From assembly GCA_963750195.1 (NCBI GenBank), contig CAVVPS010000015.1, positions 51,726-115,725 of the forward strand: a stretch of DNA of 64,000 nucleotides, in the 5' to 3' direction. This DNA is from AP-15 sp963750195 (GTDB lineage Bacteria > Pseudomonadota > Alphaproteobacteria > ATCC43930 > CGMCC-115725). Both the position numbers and the translations under genes were made by a program. Within the stretch, counting starts at the first letter, position 1. Each line of letters opens with the position of its first letter. This document shows positions 33,723 to 42,980 of the stretch, in pieces. Below the pieces are notes generated by a model that saw only the letters and a list, made by a program, of their open reading frames with translations, searched no databases and had not been told where the DNA came from.

Positions 33723-35429
33723 CTAGCCCTCGGACATCGGTGATGGTGCGGTCACAAACCCGTTTTCGCGATCGCTCGTGATTGCGGCGGGGTTGCGGTC
33801 GGCGGGGTTGCCCCAGCCGCCGCCACCGCCGGATTCGAGGATCAAGACGTCGCCGGGGCGGATTTCGAGGCCGGTTTCCTTGGTCTTGATCGGGCGCGGC
33901 GGCGCGCCTTCAGAATAGAGCGTGTAGCGGTGGGGCCGGCCGTCGGCGCCGCCCAGGATGCCGCAGGCGCCGTGGCGCACCCCGTCGCCGGCGGTGTTGG
34001 CGATTGCCGGCTCGGCGGTCTCGACGACCATTTCGACGATGCCGCCGGGCCCGCCGCGATACCTGCCGGCGCCGCCGGAATCGGGGCGGAATTCGTGGCG
34101 GCAGAAGAACAACGGAAAGCGAACCTCGGTTACTTCGAGGCTGCCGAATTTGATGCCGCCCGCCGCCTGCCATTCGCCCGCACCCGGCCAGCCATCTCCG
34201 GCAGGCGAGGCACCGCCGCCCGGCCGCGCCTGAAAGAAATGCCAGATGAACGGCTTGCCGCCCGGAAGATTACTGCCCGGAAAATCGGAGCGCGGATCTT
34301 TTCCCTGGATCGCGATCCGGAAGCGGCGGCCCCAGCCGGCCATCGCCCGGTCGGGGCAGGCCGGGGCCAACGCCTTGACGATCGCCTCAATGATCTCCTG
34401 ACCGCAATGGTTGGTGGCGAGGGTCACCGGCATGCCTGGATTGGCCCACACCACCGTGCCCTGCTTGGCGATGACGGTAATCGGGCGAAACGTGCCGTCG
34501 TTCTTCGGCGTGTCGGGATCAATCAGATAAGACAGCGCCACCACCACAGCCGAGTACATGTTCGGGTACGACGAATTGACAAAGCTCGTGACTTCCGGAT
34601 GCGAATCGGACAGATCGATCATCAGGTCGCTGCCGCGCTTTTCGACCGTCGCGCGGATATGGATGTCCTCGCTGCCGCGCCCGTCGTCGTCGAGCAGGGC
34701 CTCGCCGTGGTAGACGCCGTCCTTCCATTGGGCGATGACCGCGCGCGTCTGACGCTCGGCGCCATCGAGTACCGCCTCGATCGCGGCATCGGCGACCGGC
34801 CAGCCGAATTCGGCGGCCAACGCCAACAGACGCCGCTCGCCGACATGAGCCGAGCCGATCATCGCCGCGAGATCGCCACGGAAATCGCGGGGATGGCGCA
34901 CATTGGTCGCGATCATCTCTAACACGTCGCGGCGCAGCTCGCCGCCATCATAAAGCCGCAACGGGGTGATACGGATGCCTTCCTGCCAGATGTCGGTGGC
35001 GGCGGCGTTGTAAGCGCCATGCGTCGCCCCGCCGATATCGCTTTGATGGGCGCGGTTGATCGACCAGAAGCGCGGCCGTTCGCCGGCGAACACCGGCACG
35101 AAGACGGTCAGGTCGGGGAGATGGTTGCCGCCATGATAGGGATCATTGAGCAGAAAAACGTCGCCCAGATGAATATCGTCGGCAAAAAACTCGGTCACCG
35201 CCCTGGCCGCATAGGGCAATGCGCCGACATGGATCGGCACATGCTCGGCCTGGGCGATCAGCCTACCGTCAAGGCCGCAGATCGCCGTCGAAAAGTCACG
35301 GCTCGAATTGAGGATTTGCGAATAAGATGTGCGCAGCATCGCCTCGCCCATCTCTTCGACGATCGCCAGGAGGCGATGCCGAATGACCGACGCTACAATC
35401 GGATCGACTCGATCTGCCAAGGCCCTCAC
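33723..35429 (-). CDS. Hydantoinase B/oxoprolinase family protein
   Basis: The 568-residue protein contains the HyuB landmarks VASVIRHRLLAIVEEMGEAM, DVFLLNDPYHGGNHLPDLTV, and late GGPGGIVEMVVETAEP, DVLILESGGGGGWGNP. HyuB-type subunits normally work with HyuA in ATP-dependent opening of hydantoin or 5-oxoproline rings, or act in acetone-carboxylase-like complexes. No HyuA partner is in the window. I chose GTG 35429 over TTG 35486 because the latter overlaps the small divergent gene and adds unrelated residues. Convergent with the Rieske oxygenase gene. A shared catabolic role is possible but unproven. Confidence 0.88.
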   Translation of the reverse strand: MRALADRVDPIVASVIRHRLLAIVEEMGEAMLRTSYSQILNSSRDFSTAICGLDGRLIAQAEHVPIHVGALPYAARAVTEFFADDIHLGDVFLLNDPYHGGNHLPDLTVFVPVFAGERPRFWSINRAHQSDIGGATHGAYNAAATDIWQEGIRITPLRLYDGGELRRDVLEMIATNVRHPRDFRGDLAAMIGSAHVGERRLLALAAEFGWPVADAAIEAVLDGAERQTRAVIAQWKDGVYHGEALLDDDGRGSEDIHIRATVEKRGSDLMIDLSDSHPEVTSFVNSSYPNMYSAVVVALSYLIDPDTPKNDGTFRPITVIAKQGTVVWANPGMPVTLATNHCGQEIIEAIVKALAPACPDRAMAGWGRRFRIAIQGKDPRSDFPGSNLPGGKPFIWHFFQARPGGGASPAGDGWPGAGEWQAAGGIKFGSLEVTEVRFPLFFCRHEFRPDSGGAGRYRGGPGGIVEMVVETAEPAIANTAGDGVRHGACGILGGADGRPHRYTLYSEGAPPRPIKTKETGLEIRPGDVLILESGGGGGWGNPADRNPAAITSDRENGFVTAPSPMSEG

Positions 35430-35475
35430 CTGGTTTGACCGCCGCCTGCCGGCGAGACGATAGGAGCTTTGCCTG

Positions 35476-35610
35476 ATGCCGCGCAAACCGAACTACCGGC
35501 TCGAACGCGCCGAACGCGACCGGGTCAAAAAGGCCAAGAAGGAAGAAAAGATCAAGCTGCAACAGGAGCGCGCCGCATTGCGCAAGGCCGGCGACGCGAG
35601 ACCTCGATGA
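35476..35610 (+). CDS. Small basic coiled protein
   Basis: ATG 35476, with TAGGAG just upstream, opens a 44-residue frame beginning MPRKPNYRLERAERDRVKKA, continuing as a Lys/Glu-rich helix (KKEEKIKLQQERAALRKAGD). Very short MPRKPNY-type proteins with a charged helix are frequent in alphaproteobacteria. Function unknown. Divergent from the hydantoinase B gene, with a 46-base gap. Confidence 0.7.
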   Translation: MPRKPNYRLERAERDRVKKAKKEEKIKLQQERAALRKAGDARPR

Positions 35611-35665
35611 CCCCGCCCCCGATGACCCCGCCTTGCGCGAGCCGGAAAGCCTTTGATCCCGGCCG

Positions 35666-37018
35666 TCACCAGGTCGCGAACATCGCAGCCACCACAACCG
35701 CCATAACCGCGGTGGTTAGCCAGCCCATCGCCCATAGCGGGCGCGATATGGCGAACGATCCCATCACTCGGCGCTGTCGGGACATCGCCATGATCACCGC
35801 CATCAGCGGCACCGCGACGACGCCGTTGACGACCGCCGACCAGAACAGCGCCTTGATCGGATCGAGGTGGACAAAATTGATCAGGATGCCGATCAGGGTC
35901 GCGACTGCGATCGTGCCGTAAAACGCCTTGGCGTCGCGCGGAAGCCGGCTCAGTCCGGTCGGCCAGCCGAGCGCCTCGCCCAGCGCATAAGCTGCCGACC
36001 CGGCCAGCACCGGTACGGCGAGCAGTCCGATCCCGATGATGCCGGCGGCGAACACGGCAAAAGTAAAGACACCGGCGATCGGCCGAAGCGCCTCGGCTGC
36101 CTGCGCCGAGGTCTGGATGTCGGTAACCCCGTGCGCGTTCAACGTTGCCGCAGCGGTGATAATGATGAACAGGCTGATCAGGTTGGAAAACCCCATCCCG
36201 ATATAGGTGTCGACGCGGATGCGGCTGATCTGGGCCGGCGCTTCGCCGGGTGCGTCTCGCAACGGATGGGCCGCGGGATCGATGCGCTCGTCCTCAGCCT
36301 CTTCCGACGATTGCCAGAAGAAGCAATACGGAGTGATCGTGGTGCCGAGGACGGCGACGATCGCCACGAGGTAGTCGGTCCGCCAAATAAGGGTCGGCAC
36401 CAGGGTGTTGATGACGACCTTGCCCCAGGGCACGTCGACGGCCAGAGCCGTCGCGACGTAGGCAAACAGTGACACCGCAGTCCACTTCAAGATCCTGACA
36501 TATTGTTCATAGCGCGAGAAAACTTCGAGCAGCGCGCAGATGACGGCAAACCCGACGACGTAAAAATGCGCCGGGCCGCCCAGCAAAAGCTTAAGCGCCG
36601 CACCCATCGCGCCGAGGTCGGCGCCGAGATTGATGATATTGGCGACCAGCAGCAGCGCGACGATGACCAGCAGCAGCCAGCGCGGGTAGTGCTCGCGGAT
36701 GTTGCCGGCGATCCCCTCGCCGGTAACCCGGCCGATTCGGGCGCTGATTTCCTGAATCGCCGCCATCAGCGGCCAGGTAAACAGCATGACCCAAGCCATG
36801 CTGTAGCCGAATTGCGCACCGACCTGCGAGTAAGTAGCGATGCCGCTCGGATCGTCATCGGAGGCTCCGGTGATCAGCCCGGGGCCCAGAAAAGCGAGAA
36901 GCCCGCGCCTGCGCGGCCGGTGCGGCTTCCAATGATGCGCGATCCGCGCCGCCAGGATCAGCGCGTCACGCGTACGGTGATGCCCGGCTCGGGATTGGAC
37001 TAGCGGCGGTTGGTTCAA
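35666..37018 (-). CDS. Nramp-family divalent metal transporter, atypical binding site
   Basis: About 450 residues with eleven predicted membrane helices. TM1 reads FLGPGLITGASDDDPSGIAT where MntH-type Nramps have DPGN. TM6 reads LGTTITPYCFFWQ where they have the MPH motif, so the metal-coordinating Asn and Met are not conserved. A loop EEAEDERIDPAAHPLRDAPG is inserted after TM6. I use TTG 37018, whose TTGA overlaps the upstream gene's stop. A longer frame reaches ATG 37081 but overlaps that gene by 67 bases. Family membership is sure. The transported ion may not be Mn/Fe; Mg-type NRAMP-related transporters also lack the Met. Confidence 0.85.
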   Translation of the reverse strand: MNQPPLVQSRAGHHRTRDALILAARIAHHWKPHRPRRRGLLAFLGPGLITGASDDDPSGIATYSQVGAQFGYSMAWVMLFTWPLMAAIQEISARIGRVTGEGIAGNIREHYPRWLLLVIVALLLVANIINLGADLGAMGAALKLLLGGPAHFYVVGFAVICALLEVFSRYEQYVRILKWTAVSLFAYVATALAVDVPWGKVVINTLVPTLIWRTDYLVAIVAVLGTTITPYCFFWQSSEEAEDERIDPAAHPLRDAPGEAPAQISRIRVDTYIGMGFSNLISLFIIITAAATLNAHGVTDIQTSAQAAEALRPIAGVFTFAVFAAGIIGIGLLAVPVLAGSAAYALGEALGWPTGLSRLPRDAKAFYGTIAVATLIGILINFVHLDPIKALFWSAVVNGVVAVPLMAVIMAMSRQRRVMGSFAISRPLWAMGWLTTAVMAVVVAAMFATW

Positions 37019-37764
37019 TCTTCGAGCCCTCCGGGGAAGGGGAGTACAAACACTAACCCTGTGCTCGGTCCTTGAATCCACTGGGGCAAGGGCGGAAACC
37101 GGCCGGCCGCGCGGACCATTTCCTCCACTCTTAGGTCGATGTCGGTATACCCCGAGCTTCGCATGACGCTCACCCTCGCTACCGTACCGTCATCGAGCAC
37201 TAACATCAGGATGGCTGTCTCGCCACGCCGTCCGGCGACCAGCGAGTGGGACAGCAGGCCGAGGTGCCGCAGAATCAGCGAGTTGACATAGGCGAGATAC
37301 TCATCCCGGGTCGCCGAGGGCCCGGGAAATCGCCCTGACCGCGGCATCAGATGGGCGCGCTGCGGCGCCCGGGCGACCGCTTGACGCACGGCCGGCGCCA
37401 GCTTCGGCAATGGCTTTGGTACGAACATGTCCATCGGCTGCGGCGTGATTTCGGCCGGCGCGGGCAGCAGCGGCGGTTCGATGGAAGCGAGCTTCGGCGG
37501 CGCCTCGAACTGGGATTCCACTGCGGCCGGCGGTTCTCTGTTAGGGCTGGGCTCCTCGCGCTTCGCCTGATCCTGCCCCTTGGTCTTTGTGTCACCCATA
37601 TCTGCGGACGCGAGACGCCCGGGGGGTCGCCGCGTTTCCCGCCGTGGCTTCGGCGCCGGTTTCGGTATTGGCGGAGGGGGTGGCGGCGGTTGAAAGACCA
37701 GCTGCACCGGGATCGGCGTGACTTCCGCGGGCGGATGCATCGGCCAATCGATCAGCAGCAGCAA
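37015..37764 (-). CDS. TonB-like envelope protein (N-terminus unresolved)
   Basis: A hydrophobic N-terminal helix (LILHLLPLLLLIDW) is followed by a Pro-rich periplasmic linker (VQLVFQPPPPPPPIPKPAPK) and a C-terminal domain with TonB-family features: YLAYVNSLILRHL, GETAILMLVLDDGTVARVSV, RSSGYTDIDLRVEEMVRAAG. Energy-transducing TonB proteins span the periplasm to open outer-membrane receptors. No ExbB/ExbD is adjacent. The helix extends upstream of TTG 37764 in an open frame without a good start codon, so the real start may lie near 37800-37910 or behind a frameshift. Downstream of the ligA terminator, overlapping the Nramp gene. Confidence 0.65.
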   Translation of the reverse strand: MLLLIDWPMHPPAEVTPIPVQLVFQPPPPPPPIPKPAPKPRRETRRPPGRLASADMGDTKTKGQDQAKREEPSPNREPPAAVESQFEAPPKLASIEPPLLPAPAEITPQPMDMFVPKPLPKLAPAVRQAVARAPQRAHLMPRSGRFPGPSATRDEYLAYVNSLILRHLGLLSHSLVAGRRGETAILMLVLDDGTVARVSVMRSSGYTDIDLRVEEMVRAAGRFPPLPQWIQGPSTGLVFVLPFPGGLED

Positions 37765-37983
37765 CGGCAGCAGATGCAGGATGAGCGAGACGATCGGACC
37801 GAACGGCCGGCGGCGCGGTTCCGAACTCGAGCCGGTCGTTCGCGGTCGGGCAGAGCCGCCGATCCGGTTGGCCGCTGCTCGGCCACCGGGAATGCCGGTT
37901 CACAACGTTCGGCGGGGGTACGGTCTGCGATCGCTGTAGGCGAAACCGACAGGCGCAGCCGCGGCGCCTCCCCCGAATGCGGC

Positions 37984-38008
37984 AAGAAAAGAGGCTCGTT
38001 ACGAGCCT
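37984..38008 (-). terminator. Rho-independent terminator of the ligA operon
   Basis: On the minus strand GAGGCTCG-TAA-CGAGCCTC (perfect 8-bp stem, 3-base loop) is followed by TTTTCTT, about 38 bases after the ligA stop. A textbook intrinsic terminator. Confidence 0.85.
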
Positions 38009-38045
38009 CCTCGATCGGGTGGTCGAAGCGCAACACCGCCCGCGA

Positions 38046-40179
38046 TCATCCGGCTGTGCCGGCCTCGTTGGCTAGCGCCAACCATGCGGCCTCGTCGAGC
38101 AAGCTAACGCCGAGCGCCGCCGCTTTCGTCGCCTTCGAGCCGGGGTCGGCGCCGGTCACGACGTAATCCGTCTTGGCCGAGACCGAGCTCGTGACATTGG
38201 CGCCCAGCGCCTCGGCGCGGGCCTTGGCCTCGGATCGAACTCATGGTTTCGAGCGCGCCGGTGAAGACGATGGTCTTACCGGAGAGCGGCGACACGGCGC
38301 GATGCGCCACCGCCTCGTAGTCGACCACGGTGATTTCCGTGCCGAGATCGTCGAGCACGGCGCGGTTATGCGGCTCGGCAAAAAAGCCGATGATATCGGC
38401 GGCCATGTCCTGACCGATGCCGTGGATATCGATCAGCCCGGCCCGGGCGTCACTTTCCGGATCCTGCGCCATTTCCATCTCCGCTCGCCAGCGCGCCAAC
38501 GAGCGGTAGTGGCGGGCGAGCAGCCGCGCCGTCGCCTGCCCCACCTGCGGGATACCGAGCGCATTGATAAAGCGGTCGAGCGCGATGCGCCGGCGCTCGT
38601 CGATTGCGGCGACGAGCTTTTTGGCGCTGACCTCGCCCCAACCCTCACGCTTGGCGATCACATCGGGATCAAGGCGGAAGATGTCGCCCGGCTGGCGGAT
38701 CAGCCCATCCTCCCAAAACGCCTGGATGTGCTTGGAGCCGAGCCCCTCGATGTCAAAGCAATCGCGGGCAACGAAGTGCTTGAGCCGTTCGACGGCTTGC
38801 GCGGCACAGATCAGCCCGCCGGTACAGCGTCGCGCCACCATGCCCGGTTCGCGCACCGCGAGGCTGTCGCAAACCGGGCAGTGCTCGGGAAAATGGTAGG
38901 GCTGGGTTCCGGGCGGGCGGCGCTCGGTCACGACCTCGACGATCTGCGGAATGACGTCGCCGGCGCGCTGGACGATGACGGTGTCGCCGATGCGGATGTC
39001 TTTCCGTTCGATCTCGTCCTCGTTGTGCAAGGTGGCGCGCTGCACCACCACACCGCCGACGGTGATCGGTTCGAGCGCCGCGACCGGGGTCAGCGCGCCC
39101 TGCCGTCCGACCGAAATTAGGATGTCTCGCAGCACCGTCTGCGCCTGCTGGGCCGGGAATTTGTGCGCGAGCGCCCAGCGCGGCGCTCGACTGACCATGC
39201 CGAGCCGTTCCTGTAAGGCGAGATCGTTGACCTTGTAAACGACGCCGTCGATGTCGTAGGGCAACGCCGCGCGATCGGCGGCGATATCGCGATAATAGGC
39301 CAGCACCTCATCGACGCCACGGCATAGGCGAGAGCGTTCGTTGACGGTCAGCCCCCATTTGCGGAATTGCGCCAACGCCTCGGCATGGGTGCGGGCGAAG
39401 GGCGCGCTCGCCTCGCCCCAGGCATAGGCAAAAAATTTGAGCGGCCGGCGTGCGGTGATCGACGAATCGAGCTGGCGCAGGGAACCGGCGGCGGCGTTGC
39501 GCGGGTTGGCGAAGACCGCCTCTCCGGCAGCCGCGCGTTCCTCGTTTAGCGCGAAAAATCCGGTGCGCTCCATATAGACTTCACCGCGAATCTCGATCAC
39601 CGCGGGCCATCCGTCCCCGCCCAGCTGAGCGGGCACGCTCGCCAATGTACGGATGTTTGCGGTCACATCCTCCCCGGTAATACCGTCTCCGCGCGTGGCG
39701 CCCTGCACGAGGCGGCCGTGTTCATAGCGCAAGCCGAGGGAAAGCCCGTCGATTTTGGGCTCGGCCATGATCTCGATCGTATCCTCGGCGACCAAGTCCC
39801 GGTCCGCCGGCCGGCTGAAGAAATTGCGGATGCCGGAAAAGAAATCCCGCACATCGGCTTCCTCGAAGGCGTTTTCGAGCGACAGCATCGGCCGCGTATG
39901 GGTGACTTTGGTAAAGCCGGCGGCCGGCGCGGCCCCGACCCGCCGCGACGGGCTGTCGGCGCGTACCAGCTCGGGAAAATGAACTTCGATCTCGGTATTG
40001 CGGCGGCGCAGTGCGTCGTAATCGGCATCGGAAACCTCCGGCGCGGCTTCGGCGTAGTAGAGCCGATCGTGCCGGCAAATCTCCTCGGCCAGCGCGGCCA
40101 GCTCGTCGCGGGCCTCCTCCTCCGTCAGCTGATCGACGGGTCGTGGGTCGGGTTGGGCGCGGCCTCGCGAGGCGCTCAT
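38046..40179 (-). CDS. ligA: NAD-dependent DNA ligase (one-base shift in the BRCT domain)
   Basis: LigA seals nicks in replication and repair. The protein shows domain Ia (DADYDALRRRNTEIEVHFPE), the catalytic Lys in MAEPKIDGLSLGLRYEHG, RGEVYM, FANPRNAAAGSLRQLD, the zinc-finger cysteines (CPVCDS...CTGGLIC), and helix-hairpin-helix repeats (LGIPQVGQATARLLA). At 38240 the frame loses the BRCT domain. Dropping one T gives ETMSRSEAKARAEALGANVT, then TDYVVTGADPGSKATKAAAL and a stop at 38046. ATG 40179 overlaps the recN stop (ATGA). An intact ~710-residue ligase is the likely truth. Confidence 0.93.
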
Positions 40180-41855
40180 GCGCGGGTGCCAGCGATCAGG
40201 CTCGCGGCGGCGGCTCGCGCCTCGACGGTCACGGTGCGGCCGGACAGCATGCGGGCGATTTCCTCCTGTCGCGTATCCGAATTGAGCTCCTCGACACGGG
40301 TCACGGTCCGACGTTCGGAGAGGTGCTTGGCGACACGCCAATGATGAGCACCGCGCGCCGCGACTTGCGGCGAGTGGGTCACGACGAGGACTTGGAGGCT
40401 GGTACCGAGCCGCTGCAATCGCTCGCCCACCGCAGCGGCGACCGCGCCGCCGATGCCGCTGTCGACCTCGTCGAAGATCAGCGTCGGCACCGAGGATGTG
40501 CCGGCCAGCACCAGTTTCAGGGCCAGCATGAAGCGCGACAGCTCGCCACCCGAGGCGATGCGCGCTAGCGGGCCAAATGGCGCCCCGGGGATCGTCGCGA
40601 TCTCGAAATGCACGCGCTCGCGGCCGTGCTCGCTCCAGTCGGACTCAGGGAGCGGCGCCAACACCGTGCGAAACCGGGCTTTGTCGAGGCGTAGCGGTTT
40701 CAGCTCGGCCGCCACACCGGCATCGAGACGATCGGCGGCGCCCGCTCGCGCGCGCGAGACGCACTCGGCCGCCGCCACATATTCGGCGCGGGCGGCGGCG
40801 GTCGCCCTCGCCAGGCTTTCGACACCTTCGACCCCGGCCTCGATCGCGTCGATCCGTGCGGCTATTGCCTCGCGGATGGCCGGCAGATCGGTGGTCGTCA
40901 CTTGATGCTTGCGGGCGGCGGCACGCAGGGCAAAGAGCCGCTCTTCAACAATTTCCAGCTCATGCGGGTCGAGTTCGAGGCTGCGCGCGGCGGTTTCGAG
41001 CGCAGCGAGCGCCTCCGCGGTCTCGTTGGCGGCGCGTTCGGCCGCGGCCCGTGCATCGTCGAACAGTCCTTGGGCGCGCTCCCGAGCCCGCTCGAGGCGA
41101 CGGGTTGCACGGGCGAGGGCGGCTTGCGCGCCAGCCTCGCCATCGAGTTCGCCGATGGCCTCGGCTAAAATCTCAGCCAGCCGTTCGGCGCTCTGCAGCA
41201 GCGTGCGGCGGGCGGCGAGGCGGTCCTCTTCGCCGGTTTCGGGTGCGAGCGCGTCGAGCTCGGCGAGGTGGTGGCGCAGCAGATCCTCCTCCTCACGGCT
41301 GGCGGCGACGAGGCGCGCCGCCGCCTCTTCGCGCGAGCGGGCAGCGCGCCAGTCCCGCCAGGACTGCGCGAGCGCCTCGATGCCGCCGACATGCTCGGCG
41401 AAGGCATCGAGGATCATACGGTGGTTGACGGGGTCCAATAGGCCGCGCTGCTCGAACTGGCCCTGAATTTCGACCAGGCTGTCGCCGAGCTGGCGCAGCA
41501 GGTTGATGCTCGCCGGTTCGTCGTTGACAAAGGCGCGACTGCGGCCGTCGCCGCGCAACAGCCGGCGCAGCACGATCGTCTCGCCGGCGCCGTCGCACGC
41601 CAGCCCAGCCTCGCGCAGCATCGCATAGGCCGGGTGATTGCGACCGACGGCGAATTCGGCGGTGACCGCCGCCTCGCCGGCGCCGTCGCGCAGCAGTCCG
41701 GCTTCGGCCCGTTTTCCCAGCGCCAGTCCCAGCGCATCCAACAGGATCGACTTCCCAGCCCCGGTCTCGCCGGTCAGCACGCACAGTCCCGGGCGAAAGG
41801 CCAAATCGAGCCGGTCGATCAAAACGACATCGCGAATGGAGAGACCGAGCAACAT
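40176..41855 (-). CDS. recN: DNA repair protein RecN
   Basis: RecN is an SMC-like ATPase acting in double-strand break repair. ATG 41855 starts MLLGLSIRDVVLIDRLDLAF. Walker A is TGETGAGKSILLDALGLALG. Long Ala/Glu/Arg-rich coiled coils fill the centre (~residues 150-360). The ABC signature is IASGGELSRFMLALKLVLAG and Walker B TLIFDEVDSGIGG. 559 residues, normal for the family. Between bamD and ligA, the standard alphaproteobacterial order. Confidence 0.95.
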   Translation of the reverse strand: MLLGLSIRDVVLIDRLDLAFRPGLCVLTGETGAGKSILLDALGLALGKRAEAGLLRDGAGEAAVTAEFAVGRNHPAYAMLREAGLACDGAGETIVLRRLLRGDGRSRAFVNDEPASINLLRQLGDSLVEIQGQFEQRGLLDPVNHRMILDAFAEHVGGIEALAQSWRDWRAARSREEAAARLVAASREEEDLLRHHLAELDALAPETGEEDRLAARRTLLQSAERLAEILAEAIGELDGEAGAQAALARATRRLERARERAQGLFDDARAAAERAANETAEALAALETAARSLELDPHELEIVEERLFALRAAARKHQVTTTDLPAIREAIAARIDAIEAGVEGVESLARATAAARAEYVAAAECVSRARAGAADRLDAGVAAELKPLRLDKARFRTVLAPLPESDWSEHGRERVHFEIATIPGAPFGPLARIASGGELSRFMLALKLVLAGTSSVPTLIFDEVDSGIGGAVAAAVGERLQRLGTSLQVLVVTHSPQVAARGAHHWRVAKHLSERRTVTRVEELNSDTRQEEIARMLSGRTVTVEARAAAASLIAGTRA

Positions 41856-42083
41856 GGCGAGGGCGAATGATACAGGCGCCGCGGATGGCAGGCCAGTTCT
41901 CACCAAGCATCCCGCCCGCGGCCATGTAAATCGGATCGGCGGCGTCCCAGTGGAAGCCGCCGCCTGGTGTGGCCGAGAATGCGGGTCGTCCCGGTACGGC
42001 AAGGCTAAGCCGCAGCTACCCCGCGAATCGCGGCCTTGCTGAACGATTTTGCTCTTTTCGGCGTGACCCACACGGGATCGGCG

Positions 42084-42890
42084 TCAGAACAGGCGGCTAA
42101 GCCAGCTCTGCGTCTGTGCGTCGGGCTCCGGCGCCCCCTTCAGCATGGCGTAGGCGTCGCCGTACCATTCGCTGCCCGGATAATTATAGCCTAGGACTGC
42201 GGCGTTGCGCTTGGCCTCGTTGTTGAGCCCCAGCGCCAGATCGCATTCGACCAGTCGCTCGAGCGCCTCGGGGACGTGGGTTGTCGTCTGGTAGTTGTCG
42301 ATGACGCGTTTGAAGCGGTTCATCGCGGCCAGATATTGCCCCCGTTTGAGATAATAGCGGCCGATCTCCATTTCCTTGCCGGCCAGATGGTCGCGGGTGA
42401 AAGCGAGCTTAAGCCTGGCGTCGCGGGCGTATCTAGTGTCAGGAAAGCGGCGGATCACGTCCTCAAGCGCCTTGAGCGCAAGTTCGGTTGTTTTCTGGTC
42501 GCGGCCGACATCGACGATCTGAACGTAATAGGAGATCGCCTTGAGATAATAGGCGTAGTCAACGTCGCGGTTCCCAGGGTGCAGCTGGATGAAACGGTCG
42601 GCAGCGATGATCGCGCCACTGTAATCCTCGGCCTCGTACATGGCGTAGGCCGACATCAGCTGGCTCTTGGTCGCCCAGACGGAATATGGATGCTGGCTTT
42701 CGACCTGCTCGAAGGTTTTGGCCGCCGGCGCGTAGCGCTCCTCGACCATATCGTCCATCGCCTGGTTGTAGAGATCGTCGACCGGCTTTTCGATATACGC
42801 ATCTTTGTTTCCGCCGCCGCAGGCAGCGAGCGTGACGGTCAACGCGGCCAAGCCAAACCATCGGGACGGGGACCACGGACGCATCGGCAA
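42084..42890 (-). CDS. bamD: Outer membrane protein assembly factor BamD
   Basis: A lipoprotein of 268 residues: signal peptide with lipobox LAAC (GLAALTVTLAACGGG), then TPR-like repeats (DDLYNQAMDDMVEERYAPAA, ALKALEDVIRRFPDTRYARD, YYLKRGQYLAAMNRFKRVID). BamD is the essential lipoprotein partner of BamA in inserting beta-barrels such as LptD. Sits between lpxC and recN. Confidence 0.94.
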   Translation of the reverse strand: MPMRPWSPSRWFGLAALTVTLAACGGGNKDAYIEKPVDDLYNQAMDDMVEERYAPAAKTFEQVESQHPYSVWATKSQLMSAYAMYEAEDYSGAIIAADRFIQLHPGNRDVDYAYYLKAISYYVQIVDVGRDQKTTELALKALEDVIRRFPDTRYARDARLKLAFTRDHLAGKEMEIGRYYLKRGQYLAAMNRFKRVIDNYQTTTHVPEALERLVECDLALGLNNEAKRNAAVLGYNYPGSEWYGDAYAMLKGAPEPDAQTQSWLSRLF

Positions 42891-42980
42891 AATCTAGTAA
42901 AACCCAACGATATATGTCTGCTGCGGATTTATGGCTGCTCCGCAGAAAGTACGCAAGGCTAGCAGAAGCGGCAGCACGCG

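Noticed and set aside
37752..38036. Minus-strand frame from GTG 38036 as the N-terminus of the TonB-like protein
   Set aside because: It would run through the strong ligA terminator hairpin at 37984-38008 and is one base out of phase with the membrane helix.
40577..41428. Long plus-strand frame opposite recN
   Set aside because: It is an Arg/Pro-rich shadow of recN, with no ribosome site and no domain. The minus-strand frame has all RecN motifs.
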